Virus record (IMG/VR): IMGVR_UViG_3300050821_006384
Span: 1-32,264 of that record
Direction: 5' to 3' (one strand)
Length of the DNA stretch: 32,264 bases
Origin: a virus
Both the position numbers and the translations under genes were made by a program. Shown here piece by piece: positions 6,086 to 12,398 of this stretch. Numbering within the stretch: position 1 is the first letter of the stretch; each line of letters opens with the position of its first letter. Under the pieces are notes generated by a model. That model was not told where the DNA came from and ran no database searches. It saw nothing but the letters and a program-made list of their open reading frames with translations.

Positions 6086-6224
6086 AGCTATCCGTGGCGC
6101 TGGCAAGCAATTCGCGCTGGCGATCCTGAAAAACACGCCGCCGGGCCCAGACCAAACCGCCGCCATCCGTCAGGTGCGAGAAGCGGTGATGACCGCCAAC
6201 CAGTGCATCGCCTGCGAAACCTGA
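5976..6224 (+). CDS. Acb2/Tad1-like cyclic-nucleotide sponge (anti-CBASS)
   Basis: The product is 82 residues, ATG 5976 with a strong AGGAGGG at 5959-5965. The pattern fits the Acb2/Tad1 small helical family. It has F-x-Y-H-x-P at 23-28, E-Q-x-x-K-Y-E-A-I-R around 31-40, and G-K-x-F-A. Then come N-T-P-P and A-A-I-R-x-V-R-E-A-V-M-T-A-N-x-x-I-A at 62-79. Proteins of this family form compact oligomers that bind and sequester cyclic oligonucleotide signals, so CBASS (and for Tad1, Thoeris) effectors are not activated. The length is typical. Which nucleotide is bound cannot be read from the sequence. Confidence 0.75.
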   Translation: MEGIGVTATSARGVTQHDLDNWFQYHTPTSEQLPKYEAIRGAGKQFALAILKNTPPGPDQTAAIRQVREAVMTANQCIACET

Positions 6225-6238
6225 CTCTACTGCCCTCT

Positions 6239-6499
6239 TTAATCTGACTCGCCCCTCGCCGCCCTGCCCTCTTCGGCTGAGCGCGGGGTGATTCTTTCCT
6301 CGGTTGTAAATCGATGTTCCGGTCCGTAACGCGGGCAGTCGGGATTGCTGCATTCGTGACGTCGGGTCGCGGTGAGACCGGCGTCGTCTTCGTATTTGTC
6401 CACGATCTTCGTGGGCAGATGGCACGCCTGGCACTTCACGACCTGCAAATTATTCCACAGAAAGGGGTTGAATTGTCTCATTAGGGACATGACCCCCAT
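6239..6499 (-). CDS. NrdR-like zinc-ribbon protein, isolated minus-strand gene
   Basis: This is an 86-residue protein on the minus strand with ATG at 6499; a second ATG at 6490 is also possible. It has a zinc ribbon: C-x-x-C at 23-26 (CQAC), V-D-K-Y, then R-R-H-E-C at about 46-50, and a further Cys at 55. The characteristic R-F-T-T-E-E follows at 63-68. This combination resembles the N-terminal ribbon of NrdR and of phage Ogr/Com-type regulators, but the ATP-cone of NrdR is absent. A nucleic-acid-binding regulator is likely. It converges on the Acb2-like gene with a 14-base gap. No clear Shine-Dalgarno is seen. Confidence 0.6.
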   Translation of the reverse strand: MGVMSLMRQFNPFLWNNLQVVKCQACHLPTKIVDKYEDDAGLTATRRHECSNPDCPRYGPEHRFTTEERITPRSAEEGRAARGESD

Positions 6500-6640
6500 T
6501 AGTGGCGGTATATCTTATCCCCGCAACCTGAAAACCTTGTAAAAAGCGTCCCCGCGCTTCAGCATCGTTGTGCCCGTTTTCCCTTATCCCCTCTGCGCCT
6601 CGGGAATCTTTGGCGCCCGCTTCCACGCCCTAAAACCCAC

Positions 6641-6871
6641 GTGTGCGTAACCCGCATATCCTTCACTTCGCCGCAAGGCCATACCTGCTTCATCTCCCCG
6701 GCGGATGCAAAAAAGCGCCTGGATACCAAGCGCGCGGAGTGGATCGAGGAAGGCGTGTCGATGCGGGCCGTCGTGAGACAGAATTACGTGGACTATAGTG
6801 CCGTGCAGACTGACCGGTGCCGCTGGGAGCCGTGGGACTCGGATGGCGCCACCGTGATGCAGCTCTTATGA
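6641..6871 (+). CDS. Hypothetical protein
   Basis: The product is 76 residues from a GTG at 6641; there is no obvious ribosome-binding site. The composition looks coding (FISPADAKKRLDTKRAEWIE ... WEPWDSDGATVMQLL), and the stop overlaps the ATG of the signal-peptide protein by four bases (ATGA, 6868-6871). That supports a real gene. No family is recognised. The 141 bases before it (6500-6640) hold no other feature that I can support, apart from possible promoter sequence for the divergent minus-strand gene. Confidence 0.5.
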   Translation: MCVTRISFTSPQGHTCFISPADAKKRLDTKRAEWIEEGVSMRAVVRQNYVDYSAVQTDRCRWEPWDSDGATVMQLL

Positions 6872-7902
6872 CGAAATATCTCATTTTTGCGATACTCGCA
6901 CTGTCCGCGGCCGCCCTTGCCCAAACGACCGTGCAAGTCCCCTATTCCGGAACGGTGCCGATTACCATTCCGGCTGGCTGCACGCTCAACAGCACCAGCA
7001 CCACCGGGGGAACGCTTAGTGCAACGGTGAGCTGCCCAGTTGTGGCTCCCGTGACTCCCCCGCTCGCCGGCCGCACCAAACTTGTTCCCAGCGGAGGCAC
7101 TGACAATGCTGCAATCTATGCGGCTGCGGCCAAGGGGCCGATCGAGCTGGGCTGTCCTCTGGCGATTCCCTGCGCCTTCGCGCTCCATGCGCTCTCGCTT
7201 CCGGCGAATACGAATCTCTGGTGCGATGATGGCGTGACGATCAGCGATGTGGCGGGGTATCTAACCTATGACCAGATGATCGCCGTGGCCGTGAATAACG
7301 TGACACTTGCTGGCAGCGGTTCTGCCAATGCCTGCCTGTTCACGATGGTCTATTCCTACCGCAAGAATGCAGTGCTGACCGACAAGAACGTGAACCAATA
7401 CAACAACTGCATCTGGATCAAGGGCGCATCGAACGTCACGGTCACGGGGCTGCGCTTCAATCAGTGCGGCGGGGATTCGATCTATGTTTCGACTTCCAGC
7501 AACGTGACGGTGAGTCACAATACTTCTTCCGATCCCATTCGCAACGGCTGTTCCGCCACGGACAATTTGACGAGCGTCGTCTTCGATTCGAACGACTTCT
7601 CGGGCGCGCATAATGCGCTTGCGGGCATCTCGGACGGCTGTGACGTGGAGCCAAATACATCGACAGGTGTCATAAAGGGCTTGGCACTCACGAATAATTA
7701 TTGGCATGATAATGCTGGTGACGGGGTCTGCTTGTGCTTCTTCTTCACCCGCTCAACGACCCCCATTGATGTCACCGTCACAGGAAACCGTTCCGACCGC
7801 AACGGCAAAGCGGCCTTCGACAAGAGCAACTGGCCCGTACCGATGACTGGCGCGGTGAAGTTCAGCGGGAATACCGTGAACGGCGCGGCGGTGAATCCAT
7901 GA
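6868..7902 (+). CDS. Secreted parallel beta-helix protein
   Basis: The product is 344 residues, ATG 6868. The N-terminus (MTKYLIFAILALSAAALAQ) is a textbook Sec signal peptide, with cleavage likely after ALA or ALAQ. After a beta-rich linker, repeated short strands of the type NVTVTG, NVTVSHN, VVFDSNDF, LALTNNYW, DVTVTGNRSDR and VKFSGNTVNG recur roughly every 20-45 residues between about 143 and 335. That is the signature of a pectate-lyase-like right-handed beta-helix. Such folds bind or cleave polysaccharide. I see no identifiable catalytic set. A signal peptide is unusual for a phage tailspike, so a secreted or periplasmic enzyme or adhesin is more likely. Confidence 0.7.
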   Translation: MTKYLIFAILALSAAALAQTTVQVPYSGTVPITIPAGCTLNSTSTTGGTLSATVSCPVVAPVTPPLAGRTKLVPSGGTDNAAIYAAAAKGPIELGCPLAIPCAFALHALSLPANTNLWCDDGVTISDVAGYLTYDQMIAVAVNNVTLAGSGSANACLFTMVYSYRKNAVLTDKNVNQYNNCIWIKGASNVTVTGLRFNQCGGDSIYVSTSSNVTVSHNTSSDPIRNGCSATDNLTSVVFDSNDFSGAHNALAGISDGCDVEPNTSTGVIKGLALTNNYWHDNAGDGVCLCFFFTRSTTPIDVTVTGNRSDRNGKAAFDKSNWPVPMTGAVKFSGNTVNGAAVNP

Positions 7903-8072
7903 TCATTCTCATCATTCTGCTGGTGATCCTGTTTGCGGGAGGCGGCGGGTACTACTACCGCGAGAGTCCCAGCGGAGGCATCGGCCTATTGGGCCTGGTG
8001 CTGATCATCCTGCTCATCTGCTGGCTGCTCGGGGTCTTTGGCGACGCACCGCACTTTGGACACATACGATGA
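7899..8072 (+). CDS. DUF3309-like small membrane protein
   Basis: The product is 57 residues, ATG 7899, with four-base overlaps at both ends. Two hydrophobic helices (MIILIILLVILFAGGGG and GLLGLVLIILLICWLLGVF) flank a short polar turn (YYYRESPSGG). The layout resembles the DUF3309 family of tiny hydrophobic membrane proteins with a Gly/Tyr/Ser-Pro loop. It is too short for common gene-size cut-offs. In this position, just before another membrane protein, it could contribute to lysis. Confidence 0.65.
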   Translation: MIILIILLVILFAGGGGYYYRESPSGGIGLLGLVLIILLICWLLGVFGDAPHFGHIR

Positions 8073-8320
8073 GCGGCTGGAAATCAGTAATCACCTCGAA
8101 GACTTATTGGGGCATCGTGATCGCTACCATTGCGCACTATAAACCCGGATGGATTGGCGATGCCTTAACAGTGTTCCATGTGACCGACCAGACGATGCTG
8201 GTTGCGGCGATTATCTTTGGTATCGGCGCCCTGCTCGCGGCTTATGGACGATGGGTCGCCAAGAAACAACTCACCCTCACCGGGAAACCGCCATCGGGCG
8301 AACCTCTACAACGCTATTAA
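8069..8320 (+). CDS. Putative holin
   Basis: The product is 83 residues, ATG 8069 in an ATGA overlap. It begins MSGWKSVITSKTYWGIVIATIA, continues with an amphipathic stretch, then a hydrophobic helix (MLVAAIIFGIGALLAAYGRW), and ends in a basic/polar tail (KKQLTLTGKPPSGEP). The size and the K-T-x-W-G-I start are typical of phage holins with two hydrophobic segments. Its position inside a run of membrane and envelope genes supports a lysis role. A second candidate holin lies at 9216. Confidence 0.6.
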   Translation: MSGWKSVITSKTYWGIVIATIAHYKPGWIGDALTVFHVTDQTMLVAAIIFGIGALLAAYGRWVAKKQLTLTGKPPSGEPLQRY

Positions 8321-8330
8321 CGGAGAGTAA

Positions 8331-8867
8331 ATGCGAAACAAAAAGATTCTGGCAGTCGTGCTCGTGTGTACGCTGGCCATCGGCTGCAATACCTTAGCTT
8401 CGATTCAGAAGTGGGAACCAGTCGCCCTGCAGGCGTTCAGCTACATCATCTCGATCCTGCAATCGAACGGCGTCATCACTGCGGGAACGCAGACTGTTCT
8501 AGCGACCGATGCCGCTACGGCCAATGCCGACTTCGGCGACCTGGCGAGCGACATCACGGCCGCGCAGGCGTCGAGCGCTCTTGCAACCGGCTCGCTCAAT
8601 AAGACTATTGCCGTGCTGGGGTCCCTGCAGAAAGACCTCGGGCAGATCATTACCGACACACACCTGCCTGCCAAGGATCAGACTGCGGTAAGCGAAGGAC
8701 TGCAGGGGTTGATCGTGGTGCTGGCATCGTTCCAAACCCAGCTCACTCCCGTTGCGGCTGGACGTGCGAAGCTATCGAGCGTGAAGCCTCCCGATCTCGC
8801 CGGCTTCAAAGCCAGATTTAATTTGACGATGGTGACCGCAGGACACCCTGATAAAATCCTCCGCTAA
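8331..8867 (+). CDS. Putative lipoprotein
   Basis: The product is 178 residues, ATG 8331 after GGAGAG (8322-8327). The N-terminus (MRNKKILAVVLVCTLAIGC) is a lipoprotein signal with Cys19 preceded by A-I-G. The mature part is Ala/Thr/Ser-rich and helical (DLASDITAAQASSALATGS ... LQGLIVVLASFQTQL). The location among lysis genes would suit an outer-membrane spanin, but the protein lacks the Pro-rich character usual for spanins. A general envelope lipoprotein is the safer call. Confidence 0.6.
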   Translation: MRNKKILAVVLVCTLAIGCNTLASIQKWEPVALQAFSYIISILQSNGVITAGTQTVLATDAATANADFGDLASDITAAQASSALATGSLNKTIAVLGSLQKDLGQIITDTHLPAKDQTAVSEGLQGLIVVLASFQTQLTPVAAGRAKLSSVKPPDLAGFKARFNLTMVTAGHPDKILR

Positions 8868-8880
8868 GGAGGAATCACCA

Positions 8881-9216
8881 ATGCCCCCAATGGACAGTTA
8901 TCTACCAGCAGCACAGGCCCACTATCCAGAAGCCGGATCAATCGGCGGACTGCAACAGCGCGAACAAAGCCCCATCGGCTCTCAGATGAACGCGAGGGCC
9001 AAGTTGCAGGCCACGCTCCATGAATCCATCTCCAGATTAGAAGCGCGGCTGCAACCTGTTCTCAGTCCACGCAATGATCCACCGCAGCCAGTAAACGGAA
9101 TAGACAAGGCCGCAGTCCGCAATCTTAATCTTGCGCAGGAAATGAACTCAGCCAATGCGGACCTTGAGAACATGATCTCCTGGCTTAATAACATCACGGG
9201 GCGAATCGAGTTGTAG
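8881..9216 (+). CDS. Hypothetical protein
   Basis: The product is 111 residues, ATG 8881, with an excellent TAAGGAGG (8865-8872) that includes the stop of the upstream gene. After a Pro/Gln-rich start, residues about 40-60 (KLQATLHESISRLEARLQPV) and 83-107 form two helices separated by a Pro-rich linker. This suggests a small helical hairpin or coiled coil. No family is recognised. The stop shares one base with the next GTG (TAGTG). Confidence 0.65.
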   Translation: MPPMDSYLPAAQAHYPEAGSIGGLQQREQSPIGSQMNARAKLQATLHESISRLEARLQPVLSPRNDPPQPVNGIDKAAVRNLNLAQEMNSANADLENMISWLNNITGRIEL

Positions 9217-9419
9217 TGATCGCCTGGCCCGGCACCCCGCTTGACCGCGCGCTGTGGGGCTTGTGGGTCGTGATGTTCGTCGTCCTTGAGACCGTGGGCA
9301 TCGTGCAGAAGTGGGGCAGCACATCACTCACGCGATTGACTCTCGCGGTTGTGCCGAAATGGATACTGGCGATGGGCATTGGTTGGTTGGCATTTCACTT
9401 CTTGATACAGTACCGATGA
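9216..9419 (+). CDS. Small two-helix membrane protein (holin-like)
   Basis: The product is 67 residues, GTG 9216, sharing one base with the preceding stop. It has two transmembrane segments (ALWGLWVVMFVVLETVGIV and WILAMGIGWLAFHFLIQ) with a short basic connector. The end is a short basic tail (QYR). The size and topology match class II holins and other small phage membrane proteins. It ends six bases before a structured tRNA-like locus. Confidence 0.6.
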   Translation: MIAWPGTPLDRALWGLWVVMFVVLETVGIVQKWGSTSLTRLTLAVVPKWILAMGIGWLAFHFLIQYR

Positions 9420-9424
9420 AATGT

Positions 9425-9605
9425 GCCGGGGTAGCTTAAAAGCAGATGCGTGATGCCCGGGTAACGCAGGCCATGGATACTGCGGAGCCGTGCGGACAGA
9501 GAACGGCGGCTAGAGCCTGACAGCGCCAAGTAAATAGACGGAGGGCACTCCGTAAAGCAGCGGATTCGTAATCCGTGCATGCGGGTGAATGTCCCGCCCC
9601 CGGCT
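9425..9605 (+). tRNA. tRNA-like structured RNA with 115-nt insertion (Thr-CGU-like)
   Basis: GCCGGGG (9425-9431) is perfectly complementary to CCCCGGC (9598-9604), 166 bases downstream, as in an acceptor stem. The 3' part has a clear anticodon arm (GCGGA-TTCGTAA-TCCGT, 9560-9576; anticodon CGT, which reads Thr ACG). A 4-base variable region and a T-arm (GCGGG-TGAATGT-CCCGC, 9581-9597) follow; its loop is degenerate. A 7-nt direct repeat AAAGCAG (9439-9445 and 9554-9560) bounds an extra ~115 nt. Removing that gives a 66-nt cloverleaf with a reduced D-arm. The insert itself folds into several hairpins. It may be an interrupted or degenerate tRNA or another structured RNA. Confidence 0.4.
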
Positions 9606-9615
9606 CCCAATTGTG

Positions 9616-10191
9616 ATGTTCGCTCTACTTCTCATCTCGACCAGCAACATTCTGCTGATTATTTCTATCTGCCTGAACTTCGCCACTCCGTTCATCGCTA
9701 GGCCGGTGGCGGCCAAGACGGTGCAAGTCGCGCATAAGGTCACGCACAGGAAGCCTGCCACGGAGATCGACATAGCTGCGGTTGCAGTGCCAAACCCGAC
9801 GCTCAGCCCTGGAGCCATCCGTACCACCGACGCCCACGAAATCTGTGCCAAGAACTTCCGCACCAAGCCGTTTCGTAAGACCACGCCCGAGATGAAGAAG
9901 CACGTCTGCACCGAATATCACGTCACGGATTGCCCGCACGAAGGCAAGGAAGAGTTGGATCACATTGTGCCTCTTGAATTAGGGGGGCTCGACAGCGAAG
10001 CAAACCTGTGGGTGCAGATGGCCCCGGAATATCACTGGAAGGACGCCCTGGAGAATCGCTTGAGGCAACTGGTTTGTATGCAGCCCACGGTAGAGCTTCA
10101 GAATGCCGATCTCGCGCAGGCTCAGCACGAGATTATGACGAACTGGCCCAAGGCATATCTCGATTACATCGGGCCGCTGCCGACGAAATGA
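9616..10191 (+). CDS. Membrane-anchored or secreted HNH nuclease
   Basis: The product is 191 residues from ATG 9616; GTG 9613 is an alternative. The N-terminus (MFALLLISTSNILLIISICL) is a signal anchor or uncleaved signal. The C-terminal domain has a metal-dependent HNH core: D-H-I-V-P-L-E-L-G-G at 115-124, then E-A-N-L-W at 128-132. A downstream K-D-x-L-E-x-x-L and a Cys match a family of small secreted HNH nucleases. Other Cys residues (77, 98, 106) may form disulfides or a zinc site. An exported nuclease in a phage is unusual. It lacks a visible ribosome-binding site and starts 11 bases after the tRNA-like locus. Confidence 0.7.
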   Translation: MFALLLISTSNILLIISICLNFATPFIARPVAAKTVQVAHKVTHRKPATEIDIAAVAVPNPTLSPGAIRTTDAHEICAKNFRTKPFRKTTPEMKKHVCTEYHVTDCPHEGKEELDHIVPLELGGLDSEANLWVQMAPEYHWKDALENRLRQLVCMQPTVELQNADLAQAQHEIMTNWPKAYLDYIGPLPTK

Positions 10192-10337
10192 GCGTGCCTA
10201 AATGCGAATGCCACAAACTCTGCTTTCGAATCGCATTATTGTTCGCAACTAAACCTTTGCGAGTTGCAAAGATGAGGGCACGGCCTATTTTTCTACAACT
10301 GAACCGCTGCAGGAAGCGTCACAGATCAATCGATTAA
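10188..10337 (+). CDS. Doubtful small basic protein
   Basis: The frame is 49 residues with ATG 10188 overlapping the previous stop (ATGA). The product (SVPKCECHKLCFRIALLFAT ...) is basic with a C-x-C-x-x-x-C cluster. A perfect stem-loop (CTTTGC-GAGTT-GCAAAG, 10255-10271) falls inside it. The codon pattern is less convincing than its neighbours, and this is the most AT-rich stretch in the area. It may be non-coding. Confidence 0.25.
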   Translation: MSVPKCECHKLCFRIALLFATKPLRVAKMRARPIFLQLNRCRKRHRSID

Positions 10338-10345
10338 GTATTCCA

Positions 10346-10357
10346 TTATTGTAATAA
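10346..10357 (+). promoter_or_regulatory. AT-rich palindrome before gene 10362
   Basis: TTATT-GT-AATAA is an exact palindrome five bases before the ATG at 10362, where a Shine-Dalgarno would be expected but is absent. It could be a -10 region or an operator for a message with a very short leader. This is a candidate only. Confidence 0.25.
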
Positions 10358-10361
10358 CCGA

Positions 10362-11111
10362 ATGAAACCCGATCTCAAGTTCGGCAAACTCGCTCCGAAG
10401 GAACATCCTTCCACTCTCGCGCTCGATAAGTACGTGACGCCGCGAACGCTGCCGATGCCGGAAGAGCACCGCAACTGGCAGAATGCGGTCGGCTCTAAAT
10501 TCTGGGGAATGCTTGGCAATGACCAACTTGGCGATTGCGTCATCGCCGCTACCCTGCATTGGATTCAAGCGGCCAATTTTGCAAACGACAGGCCCATCCT
10601 ATTCAATAAGCAACAGGCGGTCGACCTCTATTCTGCCGTCACCGGCTATGACCCCGAAGATCCCGCAACCGACCAGGGCACGGCCTGGACCGACATGCTG
10701 GCCTACTGGCAGAAGTATGGAGTTTACGGCCACTTCATCTCCGCATGGGCCTCGATCGATTACACCGACCTGAACGCGCTGCGTCAGGCTATCGACATCT
10801 TCGGCGGCATCCTCATCGGCACGCAAGTTACGGGGTCCATGCAGAAGCAATTTGCCGACGGCAAGCCGTGGAACAAGCCCTTCAAGGGCGGGGTCAAGGG
10901 GCTGCATGGAATCCCCTGGCTTGGCTATGGGCGCGAAGGGCAGACCTGTATCACGTGGGGCCAAGCGCAGCCGATGGACCTCACGGCCAATTCAATCTGT
11001 GATGAGGCTTACGCGGTCGTGACGGAGGATTTCCTCGACGCCGCACAGAAGACGCCGCTCGGGATTAACGCTGAGCAGCTCGCCGCCGACATCAAAGCAC
11101 TGCAAGTCTAG
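10362..11111 (+). CDS. Papain/C39-like cysteine peptidase candidate
   Basis: The product is 249 residues from ATG 10362. The segment GMLGNDQLGDCVIAATLH places Cys59 at the start of a helix, as in papain-like folds (Q/D-x-G-x-C at 55-59). H181 (LHGIPWLGYG) and a following ITWGQAQ with W198 and Q200 sit where the catalytic His and the Trp-Gly element occur in the family. The C-terminal EAYAVVTEDFL also fits. Similar proteins are scattered in phages and soil bacteria with no proven substrate. Peptidoglycan, a host protein or a structural role are all possible. The active site is inferred from spacing only. Confidence 0.55.
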   Translation: MKPDLKFGKLAPKEHPSTLALDKYVTPRTLPMPEEHRNWQNAVGSKFWGMLGNDQLGDCVIAATLHWIQAANFANDRPILFNKQQAVDLYSAVTGYDPEDPATDQGTAWTDMLAYWQKYGVYGHFISAWASIDYTDLNALRQAIDIFGGILIGTQVTGSMQKQFADGKPWNKPFKGGVKGLHGIPWLGYGREGQTCITWGQAQPMDLTANSICDEAYAVVTEDFLDAAQKTPLGINAEQLAADIKALQV

Positions 11112-11599
11112 TGTCCCAGCCAGAAAATGCCAGGACTTCCGATCCTGACCTGAAAGAGATCGTGGCCGCGATGAACGGCCTGCGCGAGTTCTTCATCGAA
11201 AAGACCGCGCACATCCTGAAGATGATGGACGAGCGGGACATCCGCTACGAACAGCGCTTCGAGGCCATGGATGAAAAGACCTCTCTTGCCCTCACGTCGA
11301 GCGAAAAAGCCGTCACTAAGGCCGAAACAGCTACGGAAAAGCGATTCGATGCCGTCAACGAGTTCCGCGGAAGCCTGAAAGACCAAGCCAGCACGCTCAT
11401 GCCGAGAGCCGAAGCCGAAACCAAATTCAAGGCTTACGATGATCGCCTCGAATCCATGAAGAAGGATTTCGAGGCCAAGCAAAACGACATGAAAACGGAA
11501 TCCCGCGGCCAGGGCAACTGGCGCACCACGCTGATACTCACGGCATTACTGAGCGGAGCCGGACTCATCATTGCGCTGCTCACTTTGGTAAGAAAATGA
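11111..11599 (+). CDS. Coiled-coil protein with C-terminal membrane anchor
   Basis: The product is 162 residues from GTG 11111, sharing one base with the upstream stop. A long heptad-like region spans about 25-130, with a TEKRFDAVNEFRGSLKDQA block and a MPRAEAETKF block. It leads to a single C-terminal transmembrane helix (TLILTALLSGAGLIIALLTL) and a short basic end. I recognise this as a widespread phage protein type that sits next to endolysin genes. It may be a holin- or spanin-like partner in lysis. Neighbouring DUF5675 supports that. Confidence 0.65.
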   Translation: MSQPENARTSDPDLKEIVAAMNGLREFFIEKTAHILKMMDERDIRYEQRFEAMDEKTSLALTSSEKAVTKAETATEKRFDAVNEFRGSLKDQASTLMPRAEAETKFKAYDDRLESMKKDFEAKQNDMKTESRGQGNWRTTLILTALLSGAGLIIALLTLVRK

Positions 11600-11600
11600 C

Positions 11601-12020
11601 ATGCTCAAATTGTGCGTAACGCGTTTATGGTTCACCGACAAAAGCACGATTGGGATGCTGGACATATCCGGAATTCGGCAGTGTTACACGCTCGAGCCGG
11701 TTACTCGCGAAGACAATCTGAAACCCAGAGCCATTCCCGTTGGAATCTACAGGTTATGCTTGCTGCCATCGGCACGCTTTGAGACCTATACTCCACACGT
11801 GATGGACGTGCCTGAATTCTCGGGTATAGAGATTCATCCCGGCAACGATCCCAAAGACACTTCAGGCTGCACATTAGTTGGACAGACCCGTGGCACAGAA
11901 GAAACCCCGAACGATTGGATCGGCAACTCAGATGAGGCTTTTAATGACCTCATCGCCAAGCTCGATTCCAACGCCGATATGTCCATCGAATACCGGGAAG
12001 AACGCGCCCTCGCGGCTTGA
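11601..12020 (+). CDS. DUF5675-family protein (lysis-associated)
   Basis: The product is 139 residues from ATG 11601, one base after the previous gene. It follows the DUF5675 pattern. TDKSTIGMLDISG and CYTLEPVTRED are followed by AIPVGIYRL, DVPEFSGIEIHPGNDPKDT and SGCTLVGQ. The G-I-E-I-H-x-G-N and S-G-C-x-L-V-G segments resemble the His and Cys motifs of L,D-transpeptidase-type folds that act on peptidoglycan, although catalytic activity has not been established for the family as far as I know. It is the best endolysin-like candidate in the window. Confidence 0.75.
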   Translation: MLKLCVTRLWFTDKSTIGMLDISGIRQCYTLEPVTREDNLKPRAIPVGIYRLCLLPSARFETYTPHVMDVPEFSGIEIHPGNDPKDTSGCTLVGQTRGTEETPNDWIGNSDEAFNDLIAKLDSNADMSIEYREERALAA

Positions 12021-12045
12021 GCGCGAGATCATCTTCCTGGCCCTG

Positions 12046-12144
12046 ATGCACACCTTGCGAGAGCAGTATTTGCAGAGCATCCCGTGGAACCGGCAGAGCT
12101 TGCTGAATCTGGCGCTGCTGGCGGTAGAATTGGCGAATGAGTAA
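12046..12144 (+). CDS. Doubtful tiny helical protein
   Basis: The frame is 32 residues from ATG 12046 (HTLREQYLQSIPWNRQSLLN ...). The same frame remains coding-like back to about 12016, just at the stop of the DUF5675 gene, but no standard start exists there. It overlaps the next gene by eight bases. It may be a short gene, or a +1-frame extension of the DUF5675 protein. Confidence 0.3.
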   Translation: MHTLREQYLQSIPWNRQSLLNLALLAVELANE

Positions 12145-12388
12145 GAAGCCCAAGGAATCGGTCGCCGATAAGGTCGCTAGCTACCTGCGCGCCCATGACG
12201 CGGGCAAGCGCAACTATGCCAAGGCCGATCGCTTGCTGAAAGAGATCGCCGAAGAGGCGGGCGTGGGCGAAGAGATTGCCCTGGGCGAGAACGGCAAGAA
12301 AGCCGTGGTGATCGACAGGTTCAAGGACAAAGACATCGTTTTCCAGCCGTGTGCGGCACGCAAGTTTGAGTTAAAAATCACACCGTAA
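12137..12388 (+). CDS. Hypothetical protein
   Basis: The product is 83 residues from ATG 12137. The N-terminal half is Lys/Ala-rich and helical (VADKVASYLRAHDAGKRNYA ...). The C-terminal half is a small beta-hairpin-like region (KKAVVIDRFKDKDIVFQP). Similar charge patterns occur in small phage DNA-associated proteins, but no family can be named. Confidence 0.55.
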   Translation: MSKKPKESVADKVASYLRAHDAGKRNYAKADRLLKEIAEEAGVGEEIALGENGKKAVVIDRFKDKDIVFQPCAARKFELKITP

Positions 12389-12398
12389 TTCCCTTCCC

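Noticed and set aside
9425-9605. tmRNA or group I intron
   Set aside because: It lacks a tmRNA-type 5' end, a tag reading frame and the standard tRNA-Ala acceptor. The insert (~115 nt) is too short for a group I intron, and I cannot find the conserved P3-P7 core.
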